Shown here: piece after piece, positions 1 to 8,576 of the stretch
How the letters are laid out: the number at the start of each line of letters is the position of its first letter
How positions within the stretch are numbered: the first letter of the stretch is position 1
Assembly: GCA_958295985.1 (NCBI GenBank)
Contig: OY282432.1
Coordinates: 1,302,001-1,366,000, forward strand
Direction: 5' to 3'
DNA length: 64,000 nucleotides
Source: an uncultured Candidatus Binatia bacterium
GTDB lineage: Bacteria; Desulfobacterota; Binatia; UBA9968; JAJDTQ01
Position numbers and translations under genes: made by a program
Notes under the pieces: model-generated
Database searches by the model: none
What the model saw: the letters and a program-made list of their open reading frames with translations, nothing else
Told to the model about the DNA's origin: nothing

Positions 1-1059
1 CTGGGGCTGGCTACGCCCATGGCTGTGATGGTGGGCACCGGACGGGGCGCGGGAACGGGTGTGCTGATCAGGGACGCCGAGGCGCTGGAGCTCCTGGACA
101 AGGTTGACACCCTGGTGGTGGACAAGACCGGAACCGTCACCGAGGGCAGACCGCACCTCGTGTCGGTGGTGCCGCTTGCAGGACATCAAGAGGACGAGCT
201 GCTGGCTTTCGCGGCGAGCCTCGGGCAGGAAAGCGAGCATCCCCTGTCGGCCGCGTTCGTCAGCGCGGCGCGGAAGCGCGGGCTCACGTTGTCTCAGGCG
301 AGTGATTTTCGCTCGGTCACGGGCAAGGGAATGGTCGCCGAGGTGGACGGGCACTCGGTGGTATTGGGCAGCCGGCTGCTGCTCGAGGAGCACGGCATCG
401 ACGGCGGCGAACTGTACCGGCGGGCGGAAATCCAGCGCCGCGACGGCTGCACCGTGACGTTCATCGGCGTCGATGGCCGGCCGGCCGGTATGCTCGGCGT
501 GGCCGATCCCATCAAGCAGTCCTCGTATGAGGCCATGAACGCGCTACGGCGGAAACAGGTCCGGATCATCATGCTGACCGGAGACAATCGAACGACCGCG
601 GTCGCGGTGGCGCATCACCTCGGGATCACCGAGGTGGAGGCGGACGTGTCCCCCGAACAGAAGGGCGCGGTCATCCAACGACTCCAGGCGGCCGGCGCCG
701 TCGTGGCCATGGCGGGAGACGGCATCAACGACGCCCCGGCCCTGGCCCAGGCCCACGTGGGCATCGCCATGAGCACCGGCGCCGACATCGCCATGGAGAG
801 CGCCGGCGTGACCCTGCTCAAGGGCGACCTCCGGGCTCTGGCCCGAGCCCGGCAGTTGAGCGGCCAGACCATGTCCAACATCCGCCAGAACCTCTGGCTG
901 GCCTTCGTCTACAATATCCTGGGAATCCCCATCGCCGCGGGGATGCTGTACCCGGTCTTCGGCCTGCTCCTGAGCCCCATGGTTGCCAGCGGCGCCATGA
1001 CCCTCAGTTCGCTGTCCGTCATCGGTAATTCCCTGCGCGTGCGCCGGAAGCCGCTGTAG
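1..1059 (+). CDS. copA: Cu(I)-translocating P1B-type ATPase, C-terminal part (5' end outside window)
   Basis: The reading frame is open from base 1, so the gene starts upstream of the window. Visible are the phosphorylation motif DKTGT (bases 121-135), the SEHPLS motif of the nucleotide-binding domain that marks P1B heavy-metal pumps, the MLTGDN motif and the hinge motif [10 protein letters not shown]. The protein closes with two membrane segments. The last contains MTLSSLSV, resembling the M-x2-S-S signature of Cu(I) pumps of the CopA type. The N-terminal metal-binding domain and the CPC membrane motif lie outside the window and cannot be checked. The expected role is ATP-driven export of Cu(I) from the cytoplasm. 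No copper chaperone or CueR-type regulator is visible downstream. The Cu(I) specificity is an inference from the last helix. Confidence 0.92.
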   Translation: MGLATPMAVMVGTGRGAGTGVLIRDAEALELLDKVDTLVVDKTGTVTEGRPHLVSVVPLAGHQEDELLAFAASLGQESEHPLSAAFVSAARKRGLTLSQASDFRSVTGKGMVAEVDGHSVVLGSRLLLEEHGIDGGELYRRAEIQRRDGCTVTFIGVDGRPAGMLGVADPIKQSSYEAMNALRRKQVRIIMLTGDNRTTAVAVAHHLGITEVEADVSPEQKGAVIQRLQAAGAVVAMAGDGINDAPALAQAHVGIAMSTGADIAMESAGVTLLKGDLRALARARQLSGQTMSNIRQNLWLAFVYNILGIPIAAGMLYPVFGLLLSPMVASGAMTLSSLSVIGNSLRVRRKPL

Positions 1060-1082
1060 CGCGTCAAGACCGTCTCACGGCC

Positions 1083-1215
1083 CAATTCCTGCAGCCCAAT
1101 TCCTGCTCCAGCGTTTCGATGGCGGTGCCGGTGGCCCGGTGGGGGAGAGTCGAGGTGGAGGGCGCCGATCTCCAGGTGTTCCTGCTTGAGATCCCGGGCG
1201 GGATCTTCGCACCCG
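1083..1215 (-). pseudogene. Decayed 3' fragment of an Asp/Glu-racemase-fold gene
   Basis: Read on the minus strand, this stretch encodes RDLKQEHLEIGALHL and then, after a frameshift, HRATGTAIETLEQELG. These align with RELKREHPEIDTVHL and HWATGAVIETLEQDLG of the intact gene at 2645-3379. The nucleotide match is also visible directly, for example the shared string starting tcctgctccag. Two copies of gcccaattcctgc lie head to tail at the end of the fragment. It is a broken paralogue or a leftover from a partial duplication, separated from the intact copy by the binding-protein gene. It has no start codon or complete domain, so no product is expected. Confidence 0.7.
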
Positions 1216-1287
1216 GAGGAGAGGCGGGAGCTCCGGCGCCGATCTGGGGGGAGGGCGCCGGAAGCTCCCGACGGTTGCTGCGCCGGC

Positions 1288-2280
1288 CTACATGCCGGCC
1301 TTCATCTTCTCCGCCGCGTCAGCGGACACCCAGGCCTTCCACACCGCCTCGTTGTTCTTCAGAAAGTACTCCGCGGTCTCTTTCGCGTCCGCCTTCTTGT
1401 CGTTCTTCCACGCCAGCAGCTTGTTCACCAGCGAGTTGGGCCAGGACACGCTCGACACGAACTTGAACGCCTCCGGCTCCGCCTGCGCGAACTTGGCGAC
1501 CACCGCGGTCAGCACCACGGACTTCGGGTACATGTTCGGCTTCGGGTCGGCGCAATCCTTGTCGGTGACGCATGCCCAGGTCTTGGGGTCGTGCGTCATC
1601 CCGCCGAGCTTCACCATCGGGTACTTGCCGAGGACCGACGTAGGCGCCCAGTAGTAGGTGAATATCGGCTGCTCCCGCTCATACGCCTTGGCAATGGCTC
1701 CGGCCAGGCCCGCCCCGGATCCGGGATCGAACAGGTTGAAATTCGCTTCCTTCAGCCCGTAGGCCTTGAACAGGTTGGCGTTGATGATCTGGCAGGCCCA
1801 GCCCGAAGGACAACCGTAGAAGCGGCCCTTCCCAGGGTCTTCCTTGTCCTGGAACAGGTCCGGGCGCTTCTTGACCGCCTGCACCGTCGTGAGGTCCGGG
1901 TATTTCTTCACCAGGTACTCGGGCACCCACCAGCCCTCCTCGCCGCCGTCCGTCAGGATCTCGCCGGCGATCTTCAGCCGTCCCTCCTTCACTGCCTTGT
2001 CCACCACCTCGCTCACGGAGTTGATCCAGATCTCCGGCGCGATGTCCGGTTCCCCCTTCTCCGTCATGGACGTCACCGTCGGCACGGTGTCGCCGGGCAC
2101 CATCTCCACCTGACATCCGTACCCCTTCGTCAGGATGATGCCCTCCACGTGCGCGGCCACTGCCGCCGAGTCCCAGTTCATCTCGGAGATGGTCACCTTG
2201 CCGCACTTCGCCAGAGCCGGCGCGCTCAGTGCCAGCACCAGGAAAGCCGCGGCCACTAAGCCCGCAATTCGCAGTCTCAT
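1288..2280 (-). CDS. Glycine betaine/choline-type ABC transporter substrate-binding protein (OpuAC family)
   Basis: A 330-residue periplasmic binding protein. A signal peptide of about 23 residues (MRLRIAGLVAAAFLVLALSA, cleavage near ALA-KCG) is followed by a mature domain resembling ProX/OpuAC proteins, with the conserved early pattern SEMNWDSAAVAAHV and several tryptophans of the kind that cage quaternary ammonium groups. Four cysteines in the mature part could form disulfides. The start was chosen because AGGAGG sits six bases upstream and the signal peptide begins there; the open frame extends 64 codons further without homology. No permease or ATPase gene is adjacent, so the rest of the transporter must be elsewhere. 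The ligand (betaine, choline or a related compound) is inferred from family only. Confidence 0.85.
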   Translation of the reverse strand: MRLRIAGLVAAAFLVLALSAPALAKCGKVTISEMNWDSAAVAAHVEGIILTKGYGCQVEMVPGDTVPTVTSMTEKGEPDIAPEIWINSVSEVVDKAVKEGRLKIAGEILTDGGEEGWWVPEYLVKKYPDLTTVQAVKKRPDLFQDKEDPGKGRFYGCPSGWACQIINANLFKAYGLKEANFNLFDPGSGAGLAGAIAKAYEREQPIFTYYWAPTSVLGKYPMVKLGGMTHDPKTWACVTDKDCADPKPNMYPKSVVLTAVVAKFAQAEPEAFKFVSSVSWPNSLVNKLLAWKNDKKADAKETAEYFLKNNEAVWKAWVSADAAEKMKAGM

Positions 2281-2501
2281 GTCATGCCTCCTGTCGGTTC
2301 TCCGTCCACGCGCCCCCGCCCGGCCTGTGCGTGCGCAACCCAGAAGGCGACCCATGATCGGTTTCCATTTTGTCTTTCGCCCACCCTTGAAGCTCATCTC
2401 GCGCGACGTGGAAGGCCCGGTTGCAGAATCCCATGCACGCAACCCCCCCGTGGACCTCGGCCCGGACCTCAACCGCCGCCAGCTTCGTGTTCGTTCCGGG
2501 A

Positions 2502-2530
2502 ATTATCCCCCAACTGGACCGGGGTGGCAA
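2502..2530 (-). promoter_or_regulatory. Sigma70-type promoter for the betaine-type binding protein, with long leader
   Basis: On the minus strand TTGCCA (2530-2525) and GATAAT (2507-2502) are separated by 17 bases, each matching the consensus at five of six positions. It points at the binding-protein gene. Transcription would start near 2495, giving an untranslated leader of about 215 bases ending in the AGGAGG site. The whole gap 2281-2644 (364 bases) holds no convincing gene. Apart from this promoter and the ribosome binding site I see no defined element in it. Whether the leader folds into a regulatory RNA cannot be judged by eye. Confidence 0.5.
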
Positions 2531-2644
2531 CCCCTGCCGCATTTGACGCATGCACAGGGTGACGGTTCCGCTTGCGGCCGGACGGGGCGCGGCTCGGTAT
2601 TGGGGCCTGTAATGGATGGATTTGAGCGGAGGAAAGACAGGTCG

Positions 2645-3379
2645 CTAGTGCTCTCTCAACAGCTTGCCGTACCCCTGGATACGGTCCTCGATGCCCAGGG
2701 TGCGCAGGGCCCACCACAGGATGGCCTGGCTTCCCTGCACGACGTTGACGCCCAGGTCCTGCTCCAGGGTCTCGATCACGGCTCCGGTAGCCCAGTGAGG
2801 GGAGCCCAGGTGCACGGTGTCGATCTCGGGGTGTTCCCGCTTGAGCTCCCGGGCGAGCCGCAGCGGCGCCTCGGAGGGAATCGTTCCCACCTCGATGAAG
2901 GGCACGCCGGCGAACTTCTGGCCCACCAGCGTGGTCTTTTCAGGATCGGTGAAACGCTCGTTGGGCAGGTGCTCCGCGTTTCCCGGCGCCGATGCGTAGG
3001 TGACGGAGCCCACCACCTTGGCGCCCAGAGCGGCGTCCGCCCGGTGATAGGCGGTGGTGCTGTTGGTGACGGGGATGCCGAGCTCCCGCTGTAGCGTCTG
3101 CATGGTGTCCTCGGCGCGTTGCCGGCCCCCGGAATAGACCACGGGACCGCCGCCGAAGACGATGATGTCCACCCTGGCCCGGGCCATCTCCCGAGCGGCC
3201 CGCACCGCGTGGTTCCAGCTCTCCTGGGCCTCTCCGGATTCGGTCGAGTGCCGGGCCACCATCAGGGTGGTGAGCGCGAGGGTGACGCCGGCCGGCGCCA
3301 TCTTGTAGAACTCGTAGGGAAAGACCTCGGTGACGATAGGCGGCGAGGTGTATCCTATGCGCGCGCGGTTGCCGTACAT
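2645..3379 (-). CDS. Asp/Glu racemase / arylmalonate decarboxylase / maleate isomerase-fold protein lacking both catalytic cysteines
   Basis: A 244-residue cytoplasmic protein resembling the superfamily of aspartate/glutamate racemase, arylmalonate decarboxylase and maleate cis-trans isomerase. Both lobes are recognisable: the first catalytic strand region reads DIIVFGGGPVVYSGG, and the second reads DTVHLGSPHWATGAVIETLE followed by SQAILWWALR, a family hallmark. In known enzymes each of these sites carries the catalytic cysteine. Here the complete protein contains no cysteine at all, so canonical two-cysteine or one-cysteine chemistry is impossible. The start is fixed by a strong GAAAGGAGG site. 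A fragment of a second copy lies at 1083-1215. Function is unknown: it may be a divergent lyase, a sensor or a binding protein. Confidence 0.8.
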   Translation of the reverse strand: MYGNRARIGYTSPPIVTEVFPYEFYKMAPAGVTLALTTLMVARHSTESGEAQESWNHAVRAAREMARARVDIIVFGGGPVVYSGGRQRAEDTMQTLQRELGIPVTNSTTAYHRADAALGAKVVGSVTYASAPGNAEHLPNERFTDPEKTTLVGQKFAGVPFIEVGTIPSEAPLRLARELKREHPEIDTVHLGSPHWATGAVIETLEQDLGVNVVQGSQAILWWALRTLGIEDRIQGYGKLLREH

Positions 3380-3600
3380 GCTCGACCTCCTTTCATCAGG
3401 CCCGACGACCGTCGAGAAACCGTCGAATACCGTAGAAGACGGCGTGGTTCTGATCCGTCCGCCCCTCCTGTGGTATTTTGCCGGCGCCGATGATCGCAGG
3501 CCCGAGGGTCTTCACGATCATCCTCATGAGGAGTACACTATGGCATGAACCTTGCGTCGTGAAAACGGCTATGATCCGAAGGGGCGCCACCCGGACGTGA

Positions 3601-3798
3601 CGGGATCAATCCGTCGTCTATCGGACACGACGGCACGAGGAAACCATGCAGGCACTGGAGACACAAGGCCGAGTATTCGAAAAGCAAGGCCGAGCACTGG
3701 AGACACAAGGTCAGGCACTGGAAAGGCAGAGCCAAGCCCTCGAAGCCCTCATTGGCGGACTTCAAACCGTCATCGAACGGACTGTGGCGCGACCATGA
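3601..3798 (+). pseudogene. Remnant or mini-gene of a membrane-anchored coiled-coil family
   Basis: From the ATG at 3646 a 50-codon frame encodes near-perfect heptads (ALETQGR, VFEKQGR, ALETQGQ, ALERQSQ, ALEALIG) and ends VIERTVARP. The codons just before the ATG read HEET, so the context HEETM plus the ending VIERT match NHEETM and VIERTAPTNRN of the 135-residue protein at 20052-20459. The N-terminal membrane segment of that family is missing because a TGA at 3598-3600 closes the frame. I read this as the 3' remainder of a third paralogue, though a genuine 50-residue coiled-coil peptide cannot be excluded. The rest of the gap 3380-3844 shows only the strong ribosome binding site of the minus-strand gene at 3379 and an unconvincing short minus-strand frame (3396-3524). 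Confidence 0.45.
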
Positions 3799-3844
3799 CG
3801 TAGCGGTCCTCGATACCCCCGGCAACTCTCGATCCCCTCGACCA

Positions 3845-4624
3845 CTAAGACCATCGCGTTACCCCTATCTCCCCCCGCAAGAGCCGCCGGAAGGCAAGAC
3901 GCTTTTTTACAGCCCGCCGGGCGCCGGCGATGGCGCGTCGCCAGAGAATCACGGCGGGCGGGTCGGTTGCGTATCGTTCCGTCCGTGCCGCACCGCGGTG
4001 GTCGTCGATATGGGAATCGTGCGCGCCGCCGTGATGGACGACGGGCGGATCGACGTAGAACGCGTTGAGCCCGCTGATCCAGAAGCGCAGCAGGGCGTGG
4101 TCCAGGGCGAGGACCATCTTCGGCGTGGTGTCGAGAAAGTGCCGGGCCGCGGGCCGAGTGATGACGTATCCTACAGAGCCGCTGTCGGAGTACCGGACCC
4201 GGCCTGCAGAGTGGTCATCGGTCAACGGAACGCATGGGATAAAGGGCCTTCGGGGATGTCCTCTGTAGAGCGAAACGACGTCGAAGGCGAATGGTCTGGT
4301 TTCCAGGACGCTCAGGATTTCAGCGAGCCGTGGTGTGAACCGGGCGTCGTCCTCGAACACCGCCATCATGTCGGGCCCGTTCGCTGCGAGGTCGCGCATG
4401 ACCTCGCGATGCGTCAGCCAGCAGGCAATTGAACCCATGTCATTGGGGCGGAGGCCGAGACGCTGTCTACGCTCCCGGTCGACATGGGTGAGATGGTCCG
4501 GAGAAAGTCCGCGGCCGTCGATAGCTGTCTTTATTTCGTAGCGCAGACCGGCAGCGTCGAACTCGCGGGCCATTTGCGCTCGCCGGTCCGAAGCCCGCTC
4601 GAGGTTGATCAGGACGATACGCAT
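3845..4624 (-). CDS. Glycosyltransferase family 25 (LPS-type galactosyl/glucosyltransferase)
   Basis: A 259-residue protein starting MRIVLINLERASDRRAQM, the typical opening of GT25 enzymes that decorate lipooligosaccharide core sugars. Further family features are the region GSIACWLTHREVMRDL, the acidic metal-binding motif FEDDARF, and VGYVITRPAARHFLD. It is a soluble GT-A-like enzyme expected at the cytoplasmic face of the inner membrane. The start was set at the family N-terminus; the longer open frame upstream is antisense-type noise inside the neighbouring gene. It overlaps the stop of the upstream GT4 gene by 16 bases, so the two are probably translated from one mRNA. The sugar donor cannot be read from sequence. 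Confidence 0.85.
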   Translation of the reverse strand: MRIVLINLERASDRRAQMAREFDAAGLRYEIKTAIDGRGLSPDHLTHVDRERRQRLGLRPNDMGSIACWLTHREVMRDLAANGPDMMAVFEDDARFTPRLAEILSVLETRPFAFDVVSLYRGHPRRPFIPCVPLTDDHSAGRVRYSDSGSVGYVITRPAARHFLDTTPKMVLALDHALLRFWISGLNAFYVDPPVVHHGGAHDSHIDDHRGAARTERYATDPPAVILWRRAIAGARRAVKKRLAFRRLLRGEIGVTRWS

Positions 4625-5832
4625 TCCTGAAGTACCGATGAAATCAGGTTCTCGTATGCAGTCACGGCGCGGTCCGCGGAGAAGTACGCGGCTCGCTGCC
4701 GCAGCATAGGCTTTTCCGGCGGCTGATCGAGAACGCGGCCCATGGCCTCCGCCAAGGCGGTCTCGTCCCCCACCGGGACGAGAGGTCCGTATCTCCCGTC
4801 TTCCAGTATTTCGGCGGGACCGGCAGGACAGTCGGTGCTGACGCAGGGACAGCCGCAGGCCATGGCCTCCACAAGGACCGTCGGAAGACCTTCGTGTATC
4901 GAGGACAGCACGAACAGAGCGGCGCGGGACATGATCGCGAAGGGATTCTCCACCCATCCCGGCAGCGACACCCGGTCGGTGAGATCGAGCTCGCCGACGA
5001 GTGCTTCGAGCTCCTTCCTTCGCTTCCCTTCGCCGAGGATGATCAGGCGACACGGGCGACGCGCGGCGAGACGGCCGAAGGCCTTGAGGAGCGTGGGATA
5101 GTCTTTTTGTTCTTCCAGTCGCCCGGCGGCCAGAACCACGGGCGCGCCACCGTCAAGGAGCCATGGATGGCTTGGTGGTTCCGCCATCTTGACGTGCAGC
5201 TCCGGCGTAACCACGGGATTATGGATGGTCGTGATCCTGTCGCTCGATACATCCAGGTCGGCGGTGAGCCCATTCGACACACCTTGGGATACGGCAACGA
5301 AGTGCGTTGCGCCGACACACAGACGCCGGTATCTGCGTCTGTGCCTGTAACGGTAATGGTAGCCGACAAAGCCATGAACGATCGGTATGATCGGCGCATG
5401 TTCGGTCAAGAGTCGAGCTGCCAGCAGGGTCGCAACTTCCGTGTTGAGAACGTTGGGTAAAACACAGTCCGGCATCTCATGGGTCATGTATGATGCAAGG
5501 GCTCGAGACCGCAGAACCAGATGAGGACTCGGCAGACAGAACGGGTCCCATTTGAGAATGCTCATCATGCGTAATCGATCGAAAGCCTTGGGAGACGTAG
5601 AGAGTGAGATCAACTCCGGCAGCAAGTGCGGAGATGTCTCCTGCGTGAGCTTGTCCGGTTTGTTGTCCACCACGAACAAACGCGCGCTTTGCGGCACCGG
5701 GTGATAAATCCTCGTTTGGAGAAGGACCAGATCAATGCTGTGTCCACGTTCGATCAACCCGGTCGCCAACCCCAGCACGGATCGTTCGGCTCCGCCGCCT
5801 CCGAGATGAGGAACAATGAACGCAATATGCAT
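4609..5832 (-). CDS. GT4-family glycosyltransferase, copy A
   Basis: A 407-residue GT-B-fold enzyme. The N-terminal acceptor domain opens with MHIAFIVPHLGGGGAER, whose glycine-rich loop is typical of GT4. The C-terminal donor domain contains VLAAGRLEEQKDYPTLL, the helix RLIILGEGKRRKEL and the E-x7-E motif in HEGLPTVLVEAMACG. It likely transfers a sugar from an activated nucleotide sugar to a growing surface glycan at the cytoplasmic membrane. The start is placed at the family N-terminus, with GGGGAAA a few bases upstream. It is the downstream-most of three tandem paralogues and overlaps the GT25 gene. Its donor-domain DNA is almost identical to that of copy B while the acceptor domains differ strongly. 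Confidence 0.9.
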   Translation of the reverse strand: MHIAFIVPHLGGGGAERSVLGLATGLIERGHSIDLVLLQTRIYHPVPQSARLFVVDNKPDKLTQETSPHLLPELISLSTSPKAFDRLRMMSILKWDPFCLPSPHLVLRSRALASYMTHEMPDCVLPNVLNTEVATLLAARLLTEHAPIIPIVHGFVGYHYRYRHRRRYRRLCVGATHFVAVSQGVSNGLTADLDVSSDRITTIHNPVVTPELHVKMAEPPSHPWLLDGGAPVVLAAGRLEEQKDYPTLLKAFGRLAARRPCRLIILGEGKRRKELEALVGELDLTDRVSLPGWVENPFAIMSRAALFVLSSIHEGLPTVLVEAMACGCPCVSTDCPAGPAEILEDGRYGPLVPVGDETALAEAMGRVLDQPPEKPMLRQRAAYFSADRAVTAYENLISSVLQECVSS

Positions 5833-5943
5833 GCAGGTTTCCCCTACCCCTAGTGGCGCCGTCTTAACCCCGGGTCCACACGGGCTGCGACAAAGCAAGT
5901 GTAACGCCTAAGTTCCTGCCCAGTTCATTCCCGTCAAGCTGCG

Positions 5944-7173
5944 TCATCGGACGCTGTCCGTACCGCATTTATCGTAGGATACCAGCCTTCCGATCAACTG
6001 CTCGTAGGCGTCAACGGCTCTCTCCACGGAGAAGTCCGCGGCCCGTTGCCGCAGCATAGGCTTTTCCGGCGGCTGATCGAGAACGCGGCCCATGGCCTCC
6101 GCCAAGGCGGTCTCGTCCCCCACCGGGACGAGGGGTCCGTATCTTCCGTCCCGGAGTATTTCGGCGGGACCGGCAGGACAGTCCGTGCTGACGCAGGGAC
6201 AGCCGCAGGCCATGGCCTCCACAAGCACCGTCGGAAGACCTTCGTGTATCGAGGACAGCACGAACAGAGCAGCGCGGGACATGAGCGCGAAGGGATTCTC
6301 TACCCATCCCGGCAGCGACACCCGGTCGGTGAGATCGAGTTCGCCGGAGAGTTCTTCAAGCTCCTTCCTTCGCCTCCCTTCGCCGAGGATGATCAGACGA
6401 CACGGGCGACGCGCGGCGAGACGGCCAAAGGCCTTGAGGAGGGTTGGAAATCCCTTTCTGTCTTCCAGCCGTCCGGCGGCGAGAACCACGGGCTCGCCTC
6501 CGTCAAGGAGCCACGGATGGGTCGGGGATTCCGACGCCTTGGCGTACAGGTTCGGCGTGACTACGGGGTTGTAGATGGTCGCGATGCGGTCCCGCGGAAC
6601 CTCGACCGCGGCTGCCAGATTGGCGGAAACCCCGTGAGACACGCTGATGAAATGCGCCGTCTCCCCGGCCAGGTGACGCTGTCTGCGCCTGTGTCGATGG
6701 CGGCGAACCAGGTTGTGGATGACCGGCACGACGGGCGGAGGCTGACGCACGAAACGGCGCGCCAAAAGGGTCGCGCGGGTCGCGCGGGGGATATTCGGCA
6801 GAACACAGTCCGGCTTCTCACGCTCCATGTAGCATGCCAAAGCGCGAGCCTGACGCGCTAACCTGACGCTGGGCAGGCAGAGCGGGTCCCAGTTCAAGGC
6901 GCTTGCCACACGCATCCAATCGGACGGCTTCAAGGTCGAGGAAACCTGAATCATTTCCGAGGACACCTCCGAGCCGGCTGCTCCCGAGGGCCCATCCATC
7001 CCATTGGCGACCACGAACAGACGTGTACCCTGGGGAACGCGCCGCTGAACGTCCGCCCGTAACAAGACAAGGTCGATCCTGTTCCCGCGGCGGATCAACT
7101 CCCCGGCCAGATTGAGCACCACCGTCTCGGCGCCGCCTCCGCCGAGATCGGGAACGGTGAAAGCGATATGCAC
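5944..7173 (-). CDS. GT4-family glycosyltransferase, copy B
   Basis: A 409-residue paralogue of the two flanking GT4 genes. The chosen start is a GTG (VHIAFTVPDLGGGGAET), because it aligns exactly with the ATG starts of copies A and C and has AGGGAAATCAGG upstream; an open frame continues 25 codons further without similarity. The donor domain has VLAAGRLEDRKGFPTLL, RLIILGEGRRRKEL and HEGLPTVLVEAMACG. It carries its own charged C-terminal tail ending SYDKCGTDSVR, unlike the other copies. About 110 bases separate it from copy A and 160 from copy C. Acceptor specificity is expected to differ from the neighbours because the N-terminal half is the divergent part. Confidence 0.9.
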   Translation of the reverse strand: MHIAFTVPDLGGGGAETVVLNLAGELIRRGNRIDLVLLRADVQRRVPQGTRLFVVANGMDGPSGAAGSEVSSEMIQVSSTLKPSDWMRVASALNWDPLCLPSVRLARQARALACYMEREKPDCVLPNIPRATRATLLARRFVRQPPPVVPVIHNLVRRHRHRRRQRHLAGETAHFISVSHGVSANLAAAVEVPRDRIATIYNPVVTPNLYAKASESPTHPWLLDGGEPVVLAAGRLEDRKGFPTLLKAFGRLAARRPCRLIILGEGRRRKELEELSGELDLTDRVSLPGWVENPFALMSRAALFVLSSIHEGLPTVLVEAMACGCPCVSTDCPAGPAEILRDGRYGPLVPVGDETALAEAMGRVLDQPPEKPMLRQRAADFSVERAVDAYEQLIGRLVSYDKCGTDSVR

Positions 7174-7334
7174 GCCTGATTTCCCTGACCGCGGTTCAAG
7201 AGATGTCGAGCCACGGCAACGAGGCCGCCGAAAGGCTTGACAAGGCATGGAGGGAACTCTTCATTAACTCTATCACCGAACAGAAGTGCAAAAGAGCTTG
7301 AATCAGGACTCTGCGTCGCATTGGAAATATGCCG

Positions 7335-8537
7335 TTATACAAAGGTCGAAATCAACTGCTCGTAGGCCGTGACCGACCTCTCGGCGGAGAAGTCCGTTGC
7401 CCTTTCCCGCAACAAGCGGCCGTCGGGCGGCTGGTCGAGGACTCGTTCCATGGCCTCCGCCAAGGCCGTCTCATCCCCCACCGGGACGAGAGGTCCATAT
7501 CTCCCATCTTCCAGTATTTCGGCGGGACCGGCAGGACAGTCGGTGCTGACGCAGGGACAACCGCAGGCCATGGCCTCCACAAGGACCGTCGGAAGACCTT
7601 CGTATATCGAGGACAACACGAACAGGGAGGCGCGGGACATGAAGGCGAAGGGATTTTCGACCCACCCCGCAAACGAGATCCGGTGGGCGACGGCGAGGTC
7701 CTGGGCAAGTCCCTCAAGTTCACCCTTCCTCTCTCCCTGGCCAAGGATGACCAGGCGGCACGGGCGCCGTCCAACAAGACGGGCGAAAGCCCGGAGGAGA
7801 GTAGGGTAGTCCTTTTCCTTCGATAACCTTCCCGCTGCCAGGATCACCGGCGCGCCGCCGTCCAGGAGCCACGGATGGCTCGGTTGCTCCGCGGCCCTGA
7901 CGTGGACCTCCGGCGTGACCACCGGATTGTAGATCGTGGTGATGTTCTCCCTTGGAATCGCAACGGCGGCCGCCAGACTGTCGGAAACGCCCCGGGATAC
8001 TCCGACAAAATGCGCCGCCCCGTGGAACAGGCGCCGGGACCGGAGCCTGTTGCGGTAGCTTCGGTGATGAACGTGACTGTGAACCGTCGGTACGATGGGA
8101 GGGCGCTCGCCTGTCATGCGACACGCCAGGAGGGTCGCCGTCTCCGCGCGGGGGAGATGCGACACCACACAATCCGGCCTCTCGAGCTGCATGTACGAGG
8201 CCACTGCGCGGGCCCGGCGGAGCATGCGCTTGCTGGGCAGACAAAGAGGATTCCAATGGAAGGCGTTGGCAACACGCACCCAGTCGAAGGCTCTGCAAGG
8301 AGCAGGAAGCTGGATCGCCCGCGCAAGCACGTCCGCGGCCTTTTCTTCGGTGAGCCGGTCTGGCGCCTCTCCCAAGACGAATACGCGAACGCCCTCCGGA
8401 AGGCGGCGGTGGATGATGGTCTGGAACAAGACGATGTCAACCTTGTGGCCGCGGTCGCTGAAGCCACGAGCAAGCCGGTATACGACCCGTTCGGCGCCAT
8501 TGCCGCCGAGGTGGGAAATCACGAATGCGACATGCAT
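7335..8537 (-). CDS. GT4-family glycosyltransferase, copy C
   Basis: A 400-residue GT4 enzyme starting MHVAFVISHLGGNGAER. The second glycine of the glycine-rich loop differs (GGN instead of GGGG). Donor-domain motifs are ILAAGRLSKEKDYPTLL, RLVILGQGERKGEL and YEGLPTVLVEAMACG. It is the first gene of the three-paralogue array and lies 39 bases downstream of the aldolase-like gene, so a common transcript is plausible. No Shine-Dalgarno sequence precedes the ATG; the bases just upstream are instead pyrimidine-rich. The central part of its donor domain (about 7440-7650) is nearly identical at the DNA level to copies A and B. Confidence 0.9.
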   Translation of the reverse strand: MHVAFVISHLGGNGAERVVYRLARGFSDRGHKVDIVLFQTIIHRRLPEGVRVFVLGEAPDRLTEEKAADVLARAIQLPAPCRAFDWVRVANAFHWNPLCLPSKRMLRRARAVASYMQLERPDCVVSHLPRAETATLLACRMTGERPPIVPTVHSHVHHRSYRNRLRSRRLFHGAAHFVGVSRGVSDSLAAAVAIPRENITTIYNPVVTPEVHVRAAEQPSHPWLLDGGAPVILAAGRLSKEKDYPTLLRAFARLVGRRPCRLVILGQGERKGELEGLAQDLAVAHRISFAGWVENPFAFMSRASLFVLSSIYEGLPTVLVEAMACGCPCVSTDCPAGPAEILEDGRYGPLVPVGDETALAEAMERVLDQPPDGRLLRERATDFSAERSVTAYEQLISTFV

Positions 8538-8576
8538 GGGAGGGGGGAGTCAGACCCTGGAGTATGACTTCCGCGC

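Noticed and set aside
1186..2259. Plus-strand frame of 357 codons across the binding-protein gene
   Set aside because: Shadow frame; the minus strand has signal peptide, ribosome binding site and OpuAC-type sequence.
3396..3524. Short minus-strand frame starting MRMIVKTLGPAIIGAGKI upstream of the racemase-fold gene
   Set aside because: About 43 residues, no homology and no ribosome binding site; it ends only 16 bases before the real start.
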